Assembly (NCBI GenBank): GCA_003344405.1 | Contig: NOWV01000034.1 | Coordinates: 248,001-312,000 of the forward strand | Source: Trichoplax sp. H2 | Taxonomy: Eukaryota; Placozoa; Uniplacotomia; Trichoplacea | Length of the DNA stretch: 64,000 nt | Direction of reading: 5' to 3' | Shown: in pieces, positions 12,181 to 34,999 of the stretch | Layout of the letters: each line of letters starts with the position of its first letter | Numbering within the stretch: the stretch's first letter is position 1 | Position numbers and translations under genes: made by a program | The notes under the pieces: model-generated | What the model saw: only the letters and a program-made list of their open reading frames with translations | What the model was told of the DNA's origin: nothing | Database searches by the model: none

Positions 12181-13140
12181 ACAGACGAGTAATCATTTTT
12201 GGTAATTTGACCTCTTCAATCTATCTTCAAAAATACATTATTACAGGGTATGTAGAATGTTTGTCATTGTTAGCCACTCACAATTGTAGCGATAGATACA
12301 GTTTTACGACAAAGCTTCTAATCTAAAATTTGCACGTATTAGTTAAAAATCTGGTATCACTATGATTTTATTCTGAGATTGGAAAGAGTTACAATGGTAT
12401 ATTATTAAGTATTGTTTTATAACATTTGATATAAATGAAAGAAATATTAAAGGCACATAAAGAATAGTAAAATAGCGATGTGCAGTATGCCTACTATTAT
12501 TGTACATCTCGAAACACTGTAAATTTAAAAATTTTCGATGGAAATAACGTTAATTCAATTATAATTTCAAATTATGATTACAGTTTAATTACTGTTGAGA
12601 TATTAAGAATTTTGGTTTTATTGAGAATGCACTTTAACCTATTTTATATGCTGTACCATAAAAATGTATCTTCGATACGTATTATATGCAGGTACAGCTA
12701 GTTGCACTAATAAAATGCATGAATTTGATATCTGATTTTTCCGTTAAATAGTGTGTAAAAACAAAAGCACTTTAACTGATGGTGACTATAGAATTCCGAA
12801 TGAGAAGTTTCTTTTTCATTTATTTCAATCCCCTACACTGAATGAATGAAACATACAGCATTTACAATAGCTCTTTACTATTTTGTAGACTGCACAATGA
12901 TCAATATTATAGCAGTATTTCTATTTATTTTCTGCTATAATCTTGTAACATTCCTGACTGCTCAGTTCATGACCCACTACGGTATAAAGTTAAATTACAG
13001 TATTCTTATTATTAATTTATAGCGACTATAATTTGTAAAACTATAAAACACAAGTTGGCTTGTTCAATTGGCCTTTATTAGTGCTAGTAAAACCTACTTT
13101 CGTTATACTTTACTTCACGTACTGTACGCGTTGGTACTTG
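12181..13140. other. Intergenic, AT-rich, no gene seen
   Basis: This is the 3' flank of the NEIL1 gene. A 73-codon frame at 12480-12701 is AT-driven and unrecognised. No RNA gene or repeat is clear until about 13140. Confidence 0.4.
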
Positions 13141-13660
13141 TACTTTTTGCTTTCATTAATAATGTCGATTGGAAGTTGGTCAATACACAGGACAACTATC
13201 TTACCATGTTAGTAAGATGCTAGCAGTTAGTATCCAATTGCCATTAATGGAATAAAATATGCCGAAATTCTCTATTTTAGTGAATTATTTCATTTATCAC
13301 TAGTTGCTACTTAGCACTAGCAGCACAAGGATAGGTAAAAACGTAGTCATGACTAGGGTAGCTGGAGTATTCCAAATAAATTTTTCTCCTCAATTTCCGC
13401 TAACAGTCCCAGGTAAATTTTTCCAGATGTACTTTCAGCCAAATCTGATAAAGTCTATGAGTATTTAAATTTCCTGAAAATAAACTGACTTATTAGCATT
13501 TACTATCTGTCGGTTGAAAGTAGGTCAATAAAGAGAACAACTATCTTAGGAAGATGGTAGCAATTAGTATCCGATTGGTATTCATGCCGGAATTGCCTTT
13601 AATGAATTACCTAACTTATTATTAGTCACTACTCAGCACTACTAGCGTAAGGATATGTAG
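13140..13660. repeat. Two diverged direct repeats about 340 bp apart
   Basis: The block at about 13168-13260 (gtcgattggaagttggtcaa onward, including the phrase acaactatctta) recurs in diverged form at about 13508-13590. Between them, near 13428-13500, lies a diverged single copy of the unit that forms the array at 14.99-15.9 kb (ccaaatctgata, then ctgaaaa, then actgacttattagcat). This looks like an older version of the same repeat family. Confidence 0.6.
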
Positions 13661-13959
13661 AAGATATTATAGTCACCACAATAGTTCATTTTTTTGCAAT
13701 ATTTCATATAAACTTTTCTTCTCCATCTATGCTCGTATAATATCAAGGACTACTAAAATAATACGCTTATATTAAAACGTTCTGATGCGTATTTCTGTGT
13801 GTGTCTGTGCGCAAAAACTGATCATTTATTGATTCGTTACTACTCTGTATTATTATTGAATTATTAAATATATATATAATAAAGGACGTAGATTAAAATG
13901 AGCAATAACCCACAGCATTGCTAGCACTAATTAATACTGCTATCTTCTACCGTACATTG

Positions 13960-14720
13960 AGCAGTATTCATAGCAATTGTACCTGTCTTCCTTTCAGAAT
14001 GCTAAAGAATAGCATTTTTAAAATTGGATCAATTTCGCCATGATTTTATTTATTTTTATCGAAGGCCTAAGACGTTATTCATTGAGATAAATACCCCCCC
14101 CCCCCCATTTATATTAAATAAGCCAATTTTAGCGTAAGAATATGTATTATTGAAACGTTTGTAATTATATACGCATAGATATTGTCAGGTCAGTCTTGGA
14201 ATAGTATTTTGAAGAGTGGATTAATTTCGCCATCACTTATTACTTTTTTTAACCGAACACCCAAGACGTTAAATACGTTTAAATAGATAAATACCGCATG
14301 TTATTAACTACAAATTAAATAAGTCAATTTTAGTGTAAAAATACGTATCATCAAAATGTTTTTAATTATATATACGCTTGCCAAGTCCGTGTCGGGAAAA
14401 TAACCAGAGTCTTATCTCGTTTGCAATATAACATTTTAATACCGGTAATGGCTGTTCTCTATCGATAGTATGTTACATACAGTATATTAGCAGTATCAAT
14501 AGCCATTGAGACCCGACTGTCACAAGGTTGGGAACGAAAAAGGGAATGTCAAGTTGTCCCACTCTGAACAATATCGATAGCAATGGTAGCTGTCTCCCTT
14601 TTAGAATGATAAGAATTGCATTTTTGAGAGTGGATTCATTTCATCGTTTTGACTTCCTTTTTTCTTCTATCGAACTACGAGACGTTATAGAGATGAATAC
14701 CGCATTTTATGAATTAGATG
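13960..14720. repeat. Three diverged copies of a ~150-bp repeat with a 13-C run
   Basis: Related copies lie at about 13960-14106, 14198-14310 and 14568-14715. Each runs through a pattern of agaat-then-agcattttt, a ggatyaattt block, a gacgtta block and finally gataaatacc. In the first copy the terminal ACCG position has become an uninterrupted run of 13 C (14094-14106). The 79-codon frame at 14528-14767 falls inside the third copy and is therefore not counted as a gene. Confidence 0.6.
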
Positions 14721-14984
14721 AATCAATCAATCTTAACGTTAAATACACGTCTCATGAAAATGTTTAAAGGTTTATAATGGTTTAAAATGAGTAAATAACT
14801 GCGTTGCTGGCGCTATGATGCTACAATTTTTTTTACCGCACTGTATACTAATAGCATTGAACAGTTTCTGTAGCGATTGAAATGCGACTGTTGCAAAACT
14901 GCCCACTAGAAAAGGAAACATACGAGTAAAACTACCGTAGGTTCCAACTCGTTTTCGTTCAGAACATATTGGGTGAATTTTATA

Positions 14985-15925
14985 GATCCCATTTCAACCA
15001 AATCTGATACTTGTATGAGCATAAAATTCACTGAAAAACAAGCTGACGTTTTTGGCATGTATTGTAGGTTAGATATTTTATAGATTTCATCTCAACCAAA
15101 TCTGATACTTGTATGAGCATAAAATTCACTGAAAAACAAGCTGACTTTTTGGCATCCATTGTAGGCTAGTCAACAGGGTGAGTATAAGCTATTTTATAGA
15201 TCCCATTTCGACCAAATCTGATACTTGTATGAGCATAAAATTCACTGAAAAATAAGCTAACTTATTGGCATCCATTGTAGGTTAGTGAACAGGGTGAGTA
15301 TAAGTTATTTTATAAATCCCATTTCAACCAAATCTGATACTTGTATGAGCGTAAAATTCACTGAAAAACAAGCGAACTTATTGGCATCTATTGTAGGTTA
15401 GTTATTTTATAGATTTCATCTCAACCAAATCTGATACTTGTATGAGCCTAAAATTCACTGAAAAACAAGCTGACTTATTAGCATCCATTGTAGGTTAGAT
15501 ATTTTATAGATTTCATTTCAACCAAATCTGATACATGTATGAGCATAAAATTCACTGAAAAACAAACTGACTTATTGGCATCCATTGTACTGTACTGTAG
15601 GTTAGTTATTTTATAGACTTCATCTCAACTAAATCTGATACTTGTATGAGCATAAAAATTCACTGAAAAATATGCTGACTTATTGGCATCCATTGTAGGT
15701 TAGTTATTTTATAGATTTCATCTCAACTAAATCTGATACTTGTATGAGCATAAAAATTCACTGAAAAACATGCTGACTTATTGGCATCCATTGTAGGTTA
15801 GTTATTTTATAGATTTCATCTCAACTAAATCTGATACTTGTATGAGCATAAAAATTCACTGAAAAACATGCTAACTTATTGGCATCCATTGTAGGATTGT
15901 AGGTTAGTGAACAGGGTGAGTATGG
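14985..15925. repeat. Tandem array, nine copies, ~97-117 bp unit
   Basis: The core ccaaatctgatacttgtatg, followed by agcataaaattcactgaaaaa and then gacttattggcatccattgtagg, recurs nine times, beginning near 14998, 15096, 15210, 15327, 15423, 15519, 15626, 15724 and 15822. There are two unit lengths: about 97 bp, and about 115 bp where an extra gaacagggtgagtat segment sits between copies (near 15170, 15285 and 15905). The copies are about 90% or more alike by eye, implying recent expansion or homogenisation. Confidence 0.9.
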
Positions 15926-18022
15926 GGGTAAAATGCCAACAATGAGTACCGGCTTAGTAGAAGATTTGGGTCGACTGGTCGCGTCATTGGCCATACAGTA
16001 CAGTATTTCAAGTTGAACCAAAGTGACACCGGTTGCCGTGTTTCAATAGTTTGTACCGTAACCTTGGATGGATGACCAGTGAAATACGATCATTTGAGTA
16101 GTGTCGTGCATGGGGTGACCCCATCTAGTGGTTGACGCTTGAGGTCAGAGGTGCACTAGTATCGTCCGTATGAGGTTCAGGCGTTCAGTTCAGCGATTGT
16201 TACTGTAGCAGCCAGAAAAACCAGTTTGCAGTACCAGTACCGATAGAGTCCGTACCGTGCTGGACTTGGACTTTGGACTGTAACAACTGACTTCAGGCAG
16301 TACAGTAGTTGCTGTCGTTAGAATGGGTACTGTACCATGTATGTCAGAAAGGCATACCGTATTGTATAGGATGATCAACATCAGGTAGCAGCCATCAGTC
16401 GTTTCTTCTTCACTTTTAGCAAGCCTACTTCGTTGACCGCTGGCAAAGCAGTCTTTGAAAAAGAATCTGTGGAATATGTTTTCACTTTGTAGGATTTCTT
16501 CCAAGTTAAGAACCACTCCAGTAAGTGAATAATGTAGTTCATATAGTCTACTAATTAACTCTTGGAAATTTTCATTAGTAGTCACTCAGTTATAGCATGA
16601 AGCAACGTCTTCTTTGCTGCCACATTGACTGCCATTTAGATGTGATTCGATGACTGCATGATGCCAACCCACATGAGCCATCATGGTGTCTTATACAATC
16701 AATTCGTTATGATGTTTAAGCTTTACTTTAAGCTCTTCATTATGGAACGTAGAGTTATAATATCGATAGTCGCTTTGTGTGTCATAACATACCTTACAAA
16801 TGCAAATCGATTGATCACGGAGCATAGGAAAATTGATTGTATTGACTGCACTCTATCAGTTCACTCTTCTTCAGTACCCAGCAAAAACTCTTCATTTTAC
16901 TCAATGACTCCATGATTGTACTACTGTTGAGCTACAACCTGGACTACACTACACATGGACTTGCAGTAAAGTAAAATTCAGCTTTTTAGTGGGAAATACC
17001 AACATCAGTAACGTACCGATTGGCCTTTTCATCAGCTAATTCAGGCTATCAATATCATTAATGACATGCTGGAAATCATGAAAAACAATGGCGCGACGCT
17101 ATCTTGCCATCGTAAACATAAAACAGTTATAGCAACTTTATGATAAATTGCAATATGGTCGTTGTTGCTATAGTATGATGTGTAATCATCAAGATCAAGC
17201 GTTAATCGTATCTCGAATAGTGATTCTCCTTTGCTATTTACCTTCTCAGAGAAAATCTGGACTTTCGGACTTACTTGATGTACTCATATTTGCAGTGGAC
17301 GATGTGTAAATACCGTACGTACATCGCGAACATCCTCTGTCTTGCGCCATCGTTATAGTAGCATTGATAAAATACAATGTTATTCTTGTAGTAGAGGCAG
17401 GCAGCTAAGAGTAGAAAGGAGTATATAGCTATCTTTGATTTTTATTCTGTACATTGACATTATTTGTATCTTACTAGTTATTCCATCATAAATAAACGTT
17501 CTGAATACTACTGTGTATTAGACTCAGCATTGTACCTTGTACTTTATCATCATTGTCCGTTATTGCAAGAACGAGCAAAGTGCTAATGCTTTATTAGGTC
17601 CAGAAATGAACTGATATATACCTCGTACGTAGTTCATACTCTCTAGACTAGCATCGCACAAAACTGACTTAACTATTTCACTTACTCTTCTATTTTGATA
17701 AAATATGAATCTATCGGCTGCGCATTTGGCCAGTAATATTATTAGCTTCACCGATGTTCACTATTAGAAGCGTTAAAATACATGTTACTCCCTTATTGTA
17801 ACAGTACGGTCTAGTAGTAAAATTCATACTTGACGTAAAATGTTGAAAGAATAGGATGTAGAGTACGGAAGGAATAACCTTGATAAGGTTTCAACTATAA
17901 GTCAATTAAATATCCATTCATTCAATTGTAAATAGAGCTCGTAATTGTACTTTTGATATGCGTTAGGTAAGAACTTACTGTTGAAATTAACTTCCTGTTA
18001 ATTTTTTGATTCACGAAACTAG
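15926..18022. other. Intergenic, with weak small-ORF candidates
   Basis: Holds GTAC-rich DNA (16040-16350), a 131-codon minus-strand frame at 16190-16585 that starts with GTG and has no known motif, and the possible small secreted peptide listed separately at 16742-16915. The first exon of ETFA must lie somewhere upstream of 18023, but I could not place it. A strong donor-like GTAAGA at 17967 is not compatible in phase with the next exon, because every frame meets a stop. Confidence 0.4.
16742..16915 (+). CDS. Possible small secreted peptide (57 aa)
   Basis: From an internal ATG at 16742 the frame encodes 57 residues. The start, MERRVIISIVALCVITYL, is shaped like a signal peptide: two arginines, then about 14 hydrophobic residues. 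A plausible signal-peptidase site follows at TNA-N (about 21-22). The remaining ~35 residues include CIDC and a Ser-rich stretch. The open frame extends further upstream to 16658, but the hydrophobic start favours the internal Met. I recognise no family. It could easily be chance in AT-rich DNA, and no splice signals or neighbours add support. Confidence 0.22.
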   Translation: MERRVIISIVALCVITYLTNANRLITEHRKIDCIDCTLSVHSSSVPSKNSSFYSMTP

Positions 18023-20023
<2,001 letters not shown>

Positions 20024-21589
20024 GAAGCACATAATGTAATAAAATAATATCATTTTATGTACTTCTCTTGAATGAAGCTTTGCGAACTAGACTAGAGCTT
20101 CTACTATACATTATCGCAATAATTTCGCTGCACAAGCCGTGAAAGCAATGTGCAAATTTTTACAGGATTGAGGTTTTTTGTACTCCGACAGAACAGCCAT
20201 GCTAAGTAACATTATAATTATCTTAAGGCTTACAAATCTCAAGAAATTTGAAGTATCCAAAATTAAAAAAGTGGGGAATTGAAACATATCACGATTGTGT
20301 TTATTGTGGTGACTTCGTGTCAAAGTTCTAAAAGTGTTAGTAAATATTGTTTAGTATATGTGAACATATAACCTATGCATGTTATTACGCCTTCAGGCAA
20401 ATGAAGAATAGAATTTATAGTAGTTACTTTTATCTCATCAAATATTGTAGCTGTTGTTTACTACTGCTATACATGTAAATAATTTAACAGCTTGAATCCA
20501 CGTATGCATGCCGTTACATCGAATTTAATCAGTTTAATGCTACTAATGGGAGCATACTGCATATTAAAGTCTGACCTATTTACCTTGCTATTAATTGTTC
20601 AGTATTATAGACAGCAGTCCCTGATATAATTATGATAGGATTCTGAGAAGCACATGCCATATTGTTGCCATTGATATAACTATAGTTATCATGTATAATT
20701 GTACATGTATGGTAATACAATTAAAAAATAGATACGTACTCGTATTATGAATCTCTTCAGTATCCTGCTAGACAAGATGTTATCATCAACTTTTGCGCTA
20801 AAATTTTGAGTGATTACAGTACATACAGATTATTTAGATAATTTCCTACATATTGTGGATATTGGCATTTGTGCTTGCACTGAATGAAATTTTGCATCAT
20901 GAAGGCGTGAGCCGCTAATACAATACAGTACTGGTAAAAATAACGAACTGCAAATAAGACCGGACGAGACTATTTCAAGTTGATCCGATTATAATTTCTA
21001 TATAAATAATTAGTTAACACCTAAACACAGTTACTCGTCAGTCTATCTGTACAGTATATCTGTAAACTGGGCATATAGCAAGACATGCAGTACAAGGTAT
21101 TATTCAGTACAGTTCAAACGGTACCGTAGGCACAGGCGTGCGGTTACTACGGCAACAGACTACATCATGTTTGCAAGGAATTATAACTGCTCTCCATAGT
21201 TAAAACCGTTAATAAAATAATATTGCTATGTCTAGTAATTATTGGGTATGTAAATATCCGTATAAAGGAAGATAAGATATTTAGGTTACAGGAGGCAATT
21301 TAATCGAAAGTATGATACAGTGGCGGTTGTCAGTTACTATCAATAGCAAATAATCTCCTGGATCAGATTAACATTGGCTTATGGTTCCGTAATATATAAA
21401 TCATCAAGAAGTCATTCATACCTATTTAAATCTCATCGACTGTAATATCACGGGGGTTGCACACGTATTAATCTGTGAAGGTAAATAAACCAACATCGGT
21501 GAAGATTGGATTTGTAGACGATTCGTTTACTATTAGTGCTGTACATTATACGTGGAACTGGCTAGCTAGTCGTTACGCACAAGCTCACA
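20024..21589. other. Intergenic, no gene seen
   Basis: Lies between ETFA and KATNAL2. AT-rich with scattered TACAGTA motifs (near 20930, 21050 and 21110). A 70-codon minus-strand frame at 20111-20323 is unrecognised. The last ~200 bases presumably carry the KATNAL2 promoter. Confidence 0.4.
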
Positions 21590-25070
<3,481 letters not shown>

Positions 25071-26137
25071 TCATTTCGGTAAATATACGTACAAGATACA
25101 GCTGTTATGGTGTATAAGAAGCTTATTAATCGGCAAGGAGAGACTTTAAATTGGTCTTACGGAGAGAGACTTCTGGCTTTACATCGATCATGTCTATTCT
25201 TTTAAACACAAGGATTTCAAATTATAAGATAACATTACTGTACATTGTGTTATAAATAAAGGCTGATATAACAGTAAATTAATAATCACTTTAGGTGAAT
25301 ATGACTAAAGTAAAGTTTCTACCATTTTAATTCATTCAAATTTTATTATACTGTTCTACAAAGATTATGTATAAAAAGATATCGTGAATACATCGTAACC
25401 ATAACTTTAAAGCTTCAGATTATTTTCGCTTATAGAAGTAAAAGATTGAAATATTGAAAACGATTTTGCATATCCTCCATTTTTGTATTGCGAGTATAAC
25501 ATTATTTTCAATTAAAATGAAATTAAACTACCGACAGGGGCGATTCTTAGCTGCTATTTTTAAGCCTTGTAGCACAGTGTTTCTATGCTAGACATTTCTA
25601 GATTGATATACATAGTTGAAGATGCCCCTACAGATAGTTTTTAAAACATGATTGATCAATCTTAGATGACGATATTGAGTTAGGTTAAGTTATAAAAAGA
25701 ATCTGAAATATTGATTTTCCCTCAAATAACTTTTTTCGGTATCGCAAGCACTACTGGTATGATCAGTTAGCAATTTTGTAGCGTTTGCATATTGCGACTG
25801 TACAATACGAGTAGACGTGCTCGCATATCGCGTCTGGCATGAATACTTCCAAAAGCAGACTAATTTTACAACATTTTATACTGTGTCATGATGGTCATGT
25901 TATTCTATTGGTTGATAATTGCACGAACTATAGCAGCATAATACAAGTTCCAGGCACATTGCTGTCTATATGGGATGCTTTAGTACTCTACTCGTATGGT
26001 ATAAATATTATTAATTTACTTATTTTCAGTCATGATGCAATCATACTCGATGTCGCTTTAAGTTCTATACAAAAGATAGTGGACATGTATTGATGTTGAT
26101 TGAACATGTATTTGCGACAAATAACTAATGAGTCAGT
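25071..26137. other. Intergenic between convergent KATNAL2 and SMIM12
   Basis: The 3' flanks of two convergent genes meet here. An AATAAA-type poly(A) signal lies near 25253, downstream of KATNAL2. An 84-codon plus-strand frame at 25839-26093 is unrecognised and not called. Confidence 0.4.
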
Positions 26138-26395
26138 TTAATTACGCTCCAGTACGGCTCGACGAAATTTCACCTTCTCTTTATCACTCTTTTCGCAATC
26201 TTCAACCGTGATCCGATTGAGTAGTCGCTCTTCTCTTTCCTCGACTGCACTCTCTTGTGCAATAGCAGCCCTATTTGACTTGTCACCAAATAAATTTTCG
26301 ATGTTATATCCTACCAAGCCGATCACAAGAGCAGCAGGGAAAACTATTATTGGAGCATAAGTGCGAGCTAATCCCATGATGATCGGTAGTACCAT
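26138..26395 (-). CDS. SMIM12: SMIM12-like small membrane protein
   Basis: A single-exon, 85-residue protein (human SMIM12 has 92). One membrane segment spans about 4-30. It contains RTYAPIIVFPAALVIGLVGY, which matches the [20 protein letters not shown] region of human SMIM12 almost position by position. An acidic/basic amphipathic region with EEREERLLNRI and the C-terminal KVKFRRAVLERN follow, matching human KLEFAPKAVLNRN. The frame can be extended 9 codons upstream only by using TTG, so the ATG at 26395 is chosen. The molecular function of this family is not established. A 62-codon overlapping minus-strand frame (26304-26492) is a shadow. Confidence 0.85.
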   Translation of the reverse strand: MVLPIIMGLARTYAPIIVFPAALVIGLVGYNIENLFGDKSNRAAIAQESAVEEREERLLNRITVEDCEKSDKEKVKFRRAVLERN

Positions 26396-27788
26396 CTTTA
26401 CAAGGTACTTTAGCCCTCCCAATCTTGTTACAAATTAGAATAAATTTTGAAGGAGAAGAATCTACAGTAATTTCCGAGTTCCGATCTGCCACGGACCGAG
26501 ATGATGAAATGAAGATCCTTGCTGAAGACAGAATGTACAGTACAGCACGTACAGTGTACAGTGTTCAGTACTGTAAAAGGTAGCGGTCAGCCAAAGTGCA
26601 ACAACGTAAATTCATGATCCAAAATCCTGGTCTAAAAGCTGTTAAAATCTGAAAATATTGATCATCTTATTTAATATCTATAGATAGTACTCCCAAACTT
26701 ATGAGCTTTATTACCCTGTTTATATGATACATGGAAATATTTAACAGATTACGGAGTGGGCCATTGAACTGTTACAAGTTTCGTGCAGAAGTAACAGCCA
26801 GCTCTAAATTCAGCCGATGAACATTTTTACACGGACGCCATTGTTTTTCGGTCGAAGTCCTCTATTGACGCAAACGTTTTATTTTCAAAAATTTTTCATT
26901 TGCAGTCAAATAGTGCTTTATTTGTCTATTTGTGTGCAGTAGTCCTTACACCAACATGCCACTCCGATGCAATATTCACTAGTAGCAAAAGTAGACCGGA
27001 CTTCTACTAGATACCTCTAGAACTACTAACATTAAGTATTTGTCTTACCACTATCACTACTAGTGTACTGCACTGTGCCATATTTTTAAAACAAAAATCA
27101 GATATCGTAGTGGGCATGTACTGTACTCGTAAGTACTAGATATACAGTAGAAGTGGTAGTCCATGACATACAGTACTGTATAGTAGCAGCAAATAATGAC
27201 AGTTTTGAGATTGTGCGATGTAACTAGTATGATATAATATAAGTACCGACTGTACCGTCAATATTTGCTAAAATAGCACCAGATGATTGCCCGCAACCGC
27301 AGCAGTATATTTGCGCGGTGTTTATAATTACTAGTACGGTATATCCCTCGCTATCAACGTACAAGGCGAGCGCCGAGCGGGGACGAGTCTATACTGGTTA
27401 TTTTTCAACTACGGTATACGAATATTTATTAATCAATTAATCATATACGCGTATACATAGAATTATAATAGTTCGTTTGTTTATTTTATGTAGCATGGCC
27501 AAAATTATTCATCAAAGCTATCTATCGTAAACACCGATTAAAGCATAAAATAACCTTGTTATAACAGACTAGTGTATCAACAGCTTAAATGGCGTATTTT
27601 TATATACCTGCAATATGAAGTATCAGTGTAGGTATGATTTAGCGTAAAAGTTACTGACATATTATTTTTATCCATTAAAAGTTTGGCCTTTCGTATTGAT
27701 ATTATCTGCAAAACAGATATCCTGTACAGTACATTAGTTCACCCGAACACTAGCAATTGTATTGAAGGAAATTAAATCTGTTAAGGTT
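26396..27788. other. Divergent intergenic region with GTAC palindromes
   Basis: Lies between SMIM12 (leftward) and the small gene at 27789 (rightward), so it should hold both promoters. It has dense TACAGTA/GTACAGTAC motifs at 26532-26575, 27115-27180 and 27720-27735. A GC-richer patch of CpG-containing sequence lies at about 27285-27380. No coding exon is seen. Confidence 0.45.
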
Positions 27789-28127
27789 ATGAACATGTCG
27801 TGTCGATATTATAATACGTACAATGCAAACGAAAATTCTTACATGTAGTCAACTGAAATATCGGAAATTTTCTCCCCAACTAATAAAGCAATATAAATTA
27901 ATACCACAAGGATATTAACAGGTACATCCAGTATAGTTCAATTTCGATATCATACCATTGAAAATACAGAAGAAGGACATGAACAAGTTACAGGATGTAC
28001 CGTCAACGGTTATCGCAATACAATGGGGAAAACCTGCTCAAAAACTGAATTAAATTGGGTAAATAAATCTGCTCCTAGTGGCGTGGTAACTAATAAATCT
28101 AGAAGATCTACGTCAATAAAAGTCTAA
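27789..28127 (+). CDS. Unrecognised two-exon gene, 90 aa
   Basis: Proposed exons are 27789-27844 and 27911-28127. They join in phase (AT|G) across a 66-bp GT-AG intron and give 90 residues ending at TAA. Two in-frame ATGs (27789, 27795) could start it. The first exon is Tyr/Asn-rich (CRYYNTYNANENSY). The second is polar, with IENTEEGHEQVTG, two cysteines (CTVNGY and KTCSKTEL), one Trp and a basic Ser/Thr tail, RRSTSIKV. No signal peptide or membrane segment is seen. I do not recognise the family. Support is the clean phase, an open second exon of 72 codons, and more balanced composition than its flanks. It lies head-to-tail with the NEDD4-type gene, about 450 bp from its stop. An alternative is an extra exon set continuing either way. 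Confidence 0.4.
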
Positions 28128-28579
28128 TTTAACCATTACTTGCTCGTTGTGCACTATCGTTTCGTATTATTGATATGATAGCAATTTGTATAGCGTTCAC
28201 TGTAAATTTGTAACAATCATATATTACTTATTTTACTAACATAGATATCCTCCAATAGAAGTTATTGGCAATATAAACTGATTTCCGTAGCGTTAGTAAT
28301 AACTTTTTATCTTTCAAAATATGGTAAGCGATATGCAAAAGCAAGTGACGTAAAAAATATTTTACATGAAGAGATATTAGGCTGATATAAAAGTTATAGT
28401 ACAAGTTAATCCGATTAAGCTGATATGTGTAAATAAGTATAATTTAGCCCTGAAAAAACGTAGCATTCTTTGACATTCGGGATTTGGTAAAGCTATTTCG
28501 ACAATGACATGCTTTTGTATCATTCCAATTTCTTATGAATGAAAGGATTGAATTAACTGATATGCTGACTGCAACAACT
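28128..28579. other. Short convergent 3' interval
   Basis: About 450 bp between the ends of the small plus-strand gene and the minus-strand NEDD4-type gene. It is AT-rich and presumably contains the 3' UTRs of both. I see no further exon. Confidence 0.4.
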
Positions 28580-34301
<5,722 letters not shown>

Positions 34302-34985
34302 CTAATGATAAATACAAACAGTATTGATAAGAATTACAAAAGTAATTTCTATTAGAAGCAAAAACCTTTTCAGTACATATGTTGATTTTAATTGAATCAT
34401 GTATCTTTTGAGTCTATGCCGTTTCGTTTACATGCCAACACTAGTATTAATCAACCAACAGCCGGCATACGCGTAGTATGATCACGCCATTGCAAGAACG
34501 TTGTATGATACTAAAATTAAGCGTTAATATACCTTTTGCTGGCTTTACGTGCGCATTCGCAAGTCTTAGCTGTCACGGTCTGGTTATACAGTACAGTATA
34601 CGCTTATTGATTAATTATATTATCAATAGTATCTATGCGTATCTGCCAGAGTGTATAATATACCATGCCGTAAATTGTATAAGTTGAACTATACTCTGCT
34701 AGACCGACGTCTAATCGACTTGATCCCGCTTTTCTTTTACTTGCTCTGCAAGTACAGACTGGGATACTTTTTATTAGTGTTCCATGGCTTGAACGACTGT
34801 ATTGAAACAAAAGTCTTGTATGGGACACTATATGCTACAGCTTCTTTACCAGATCACTGTGTTTTGATGACAATATATATACACTATTGTGCAGTAGATA
34901 CGTATGCTATAGCAGAGTATACAGTAGAAGGTCCGTCTAATCGAATTGATCCGAATCTACTGTACAACGCCGTAGGCAAATATTA
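34302..34985. other. 5' flank of the NEDD4-type gene
   Basis: It should contain the first exon and promoter of the minus-strand ligase gene. Overlapping open frames on both strands (34604-34828 minus, 34651-34986 plus) are unrecognised and mutually exclusive, so I do not call them. One possible start on the minus strand, ATGCCGGCT before GTTGGT near 34470, is weak. Confidence 0.35.
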
Positions 34986-34999
34986 GATCATCGTCATCC

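Noticed and set aside
14528-14767. 79-codon plus-strand frame
   Set aside because: Falls entirely inside a diverged repeat copy, and the frame is not kept in the sister copies.
14985-15925. CRISPR-like array
   Set aside because: Units repeat end to end without unique spacers, and the genome is eukaryotic.
16190-16585. 131-codon minus-strand frame
   Set aside because: GTG start, no known motif; the second half is built on GTAC-rich sequence. Could include a real exon, but I cannot support it.
17958-17967. ATGCGTTAG followed by GTAAGA as the first exon of ETFA
   Set aside because: The frame starting at this ATG stops at TAG before the donor, and neither other frame joins the next exon without a stop.
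26304-26492. 62-codon minus-strand frame overlapping SMIM12
   Set aside because: Different frame from the recognised SMIM12 protein; a shadow.
34604-34986. Opposing frames of 74 and 111 codons
   Set aside because: They overlap on opposite strands, have no motif, and lie where the promoter and first exon of the ligase gene are expected.
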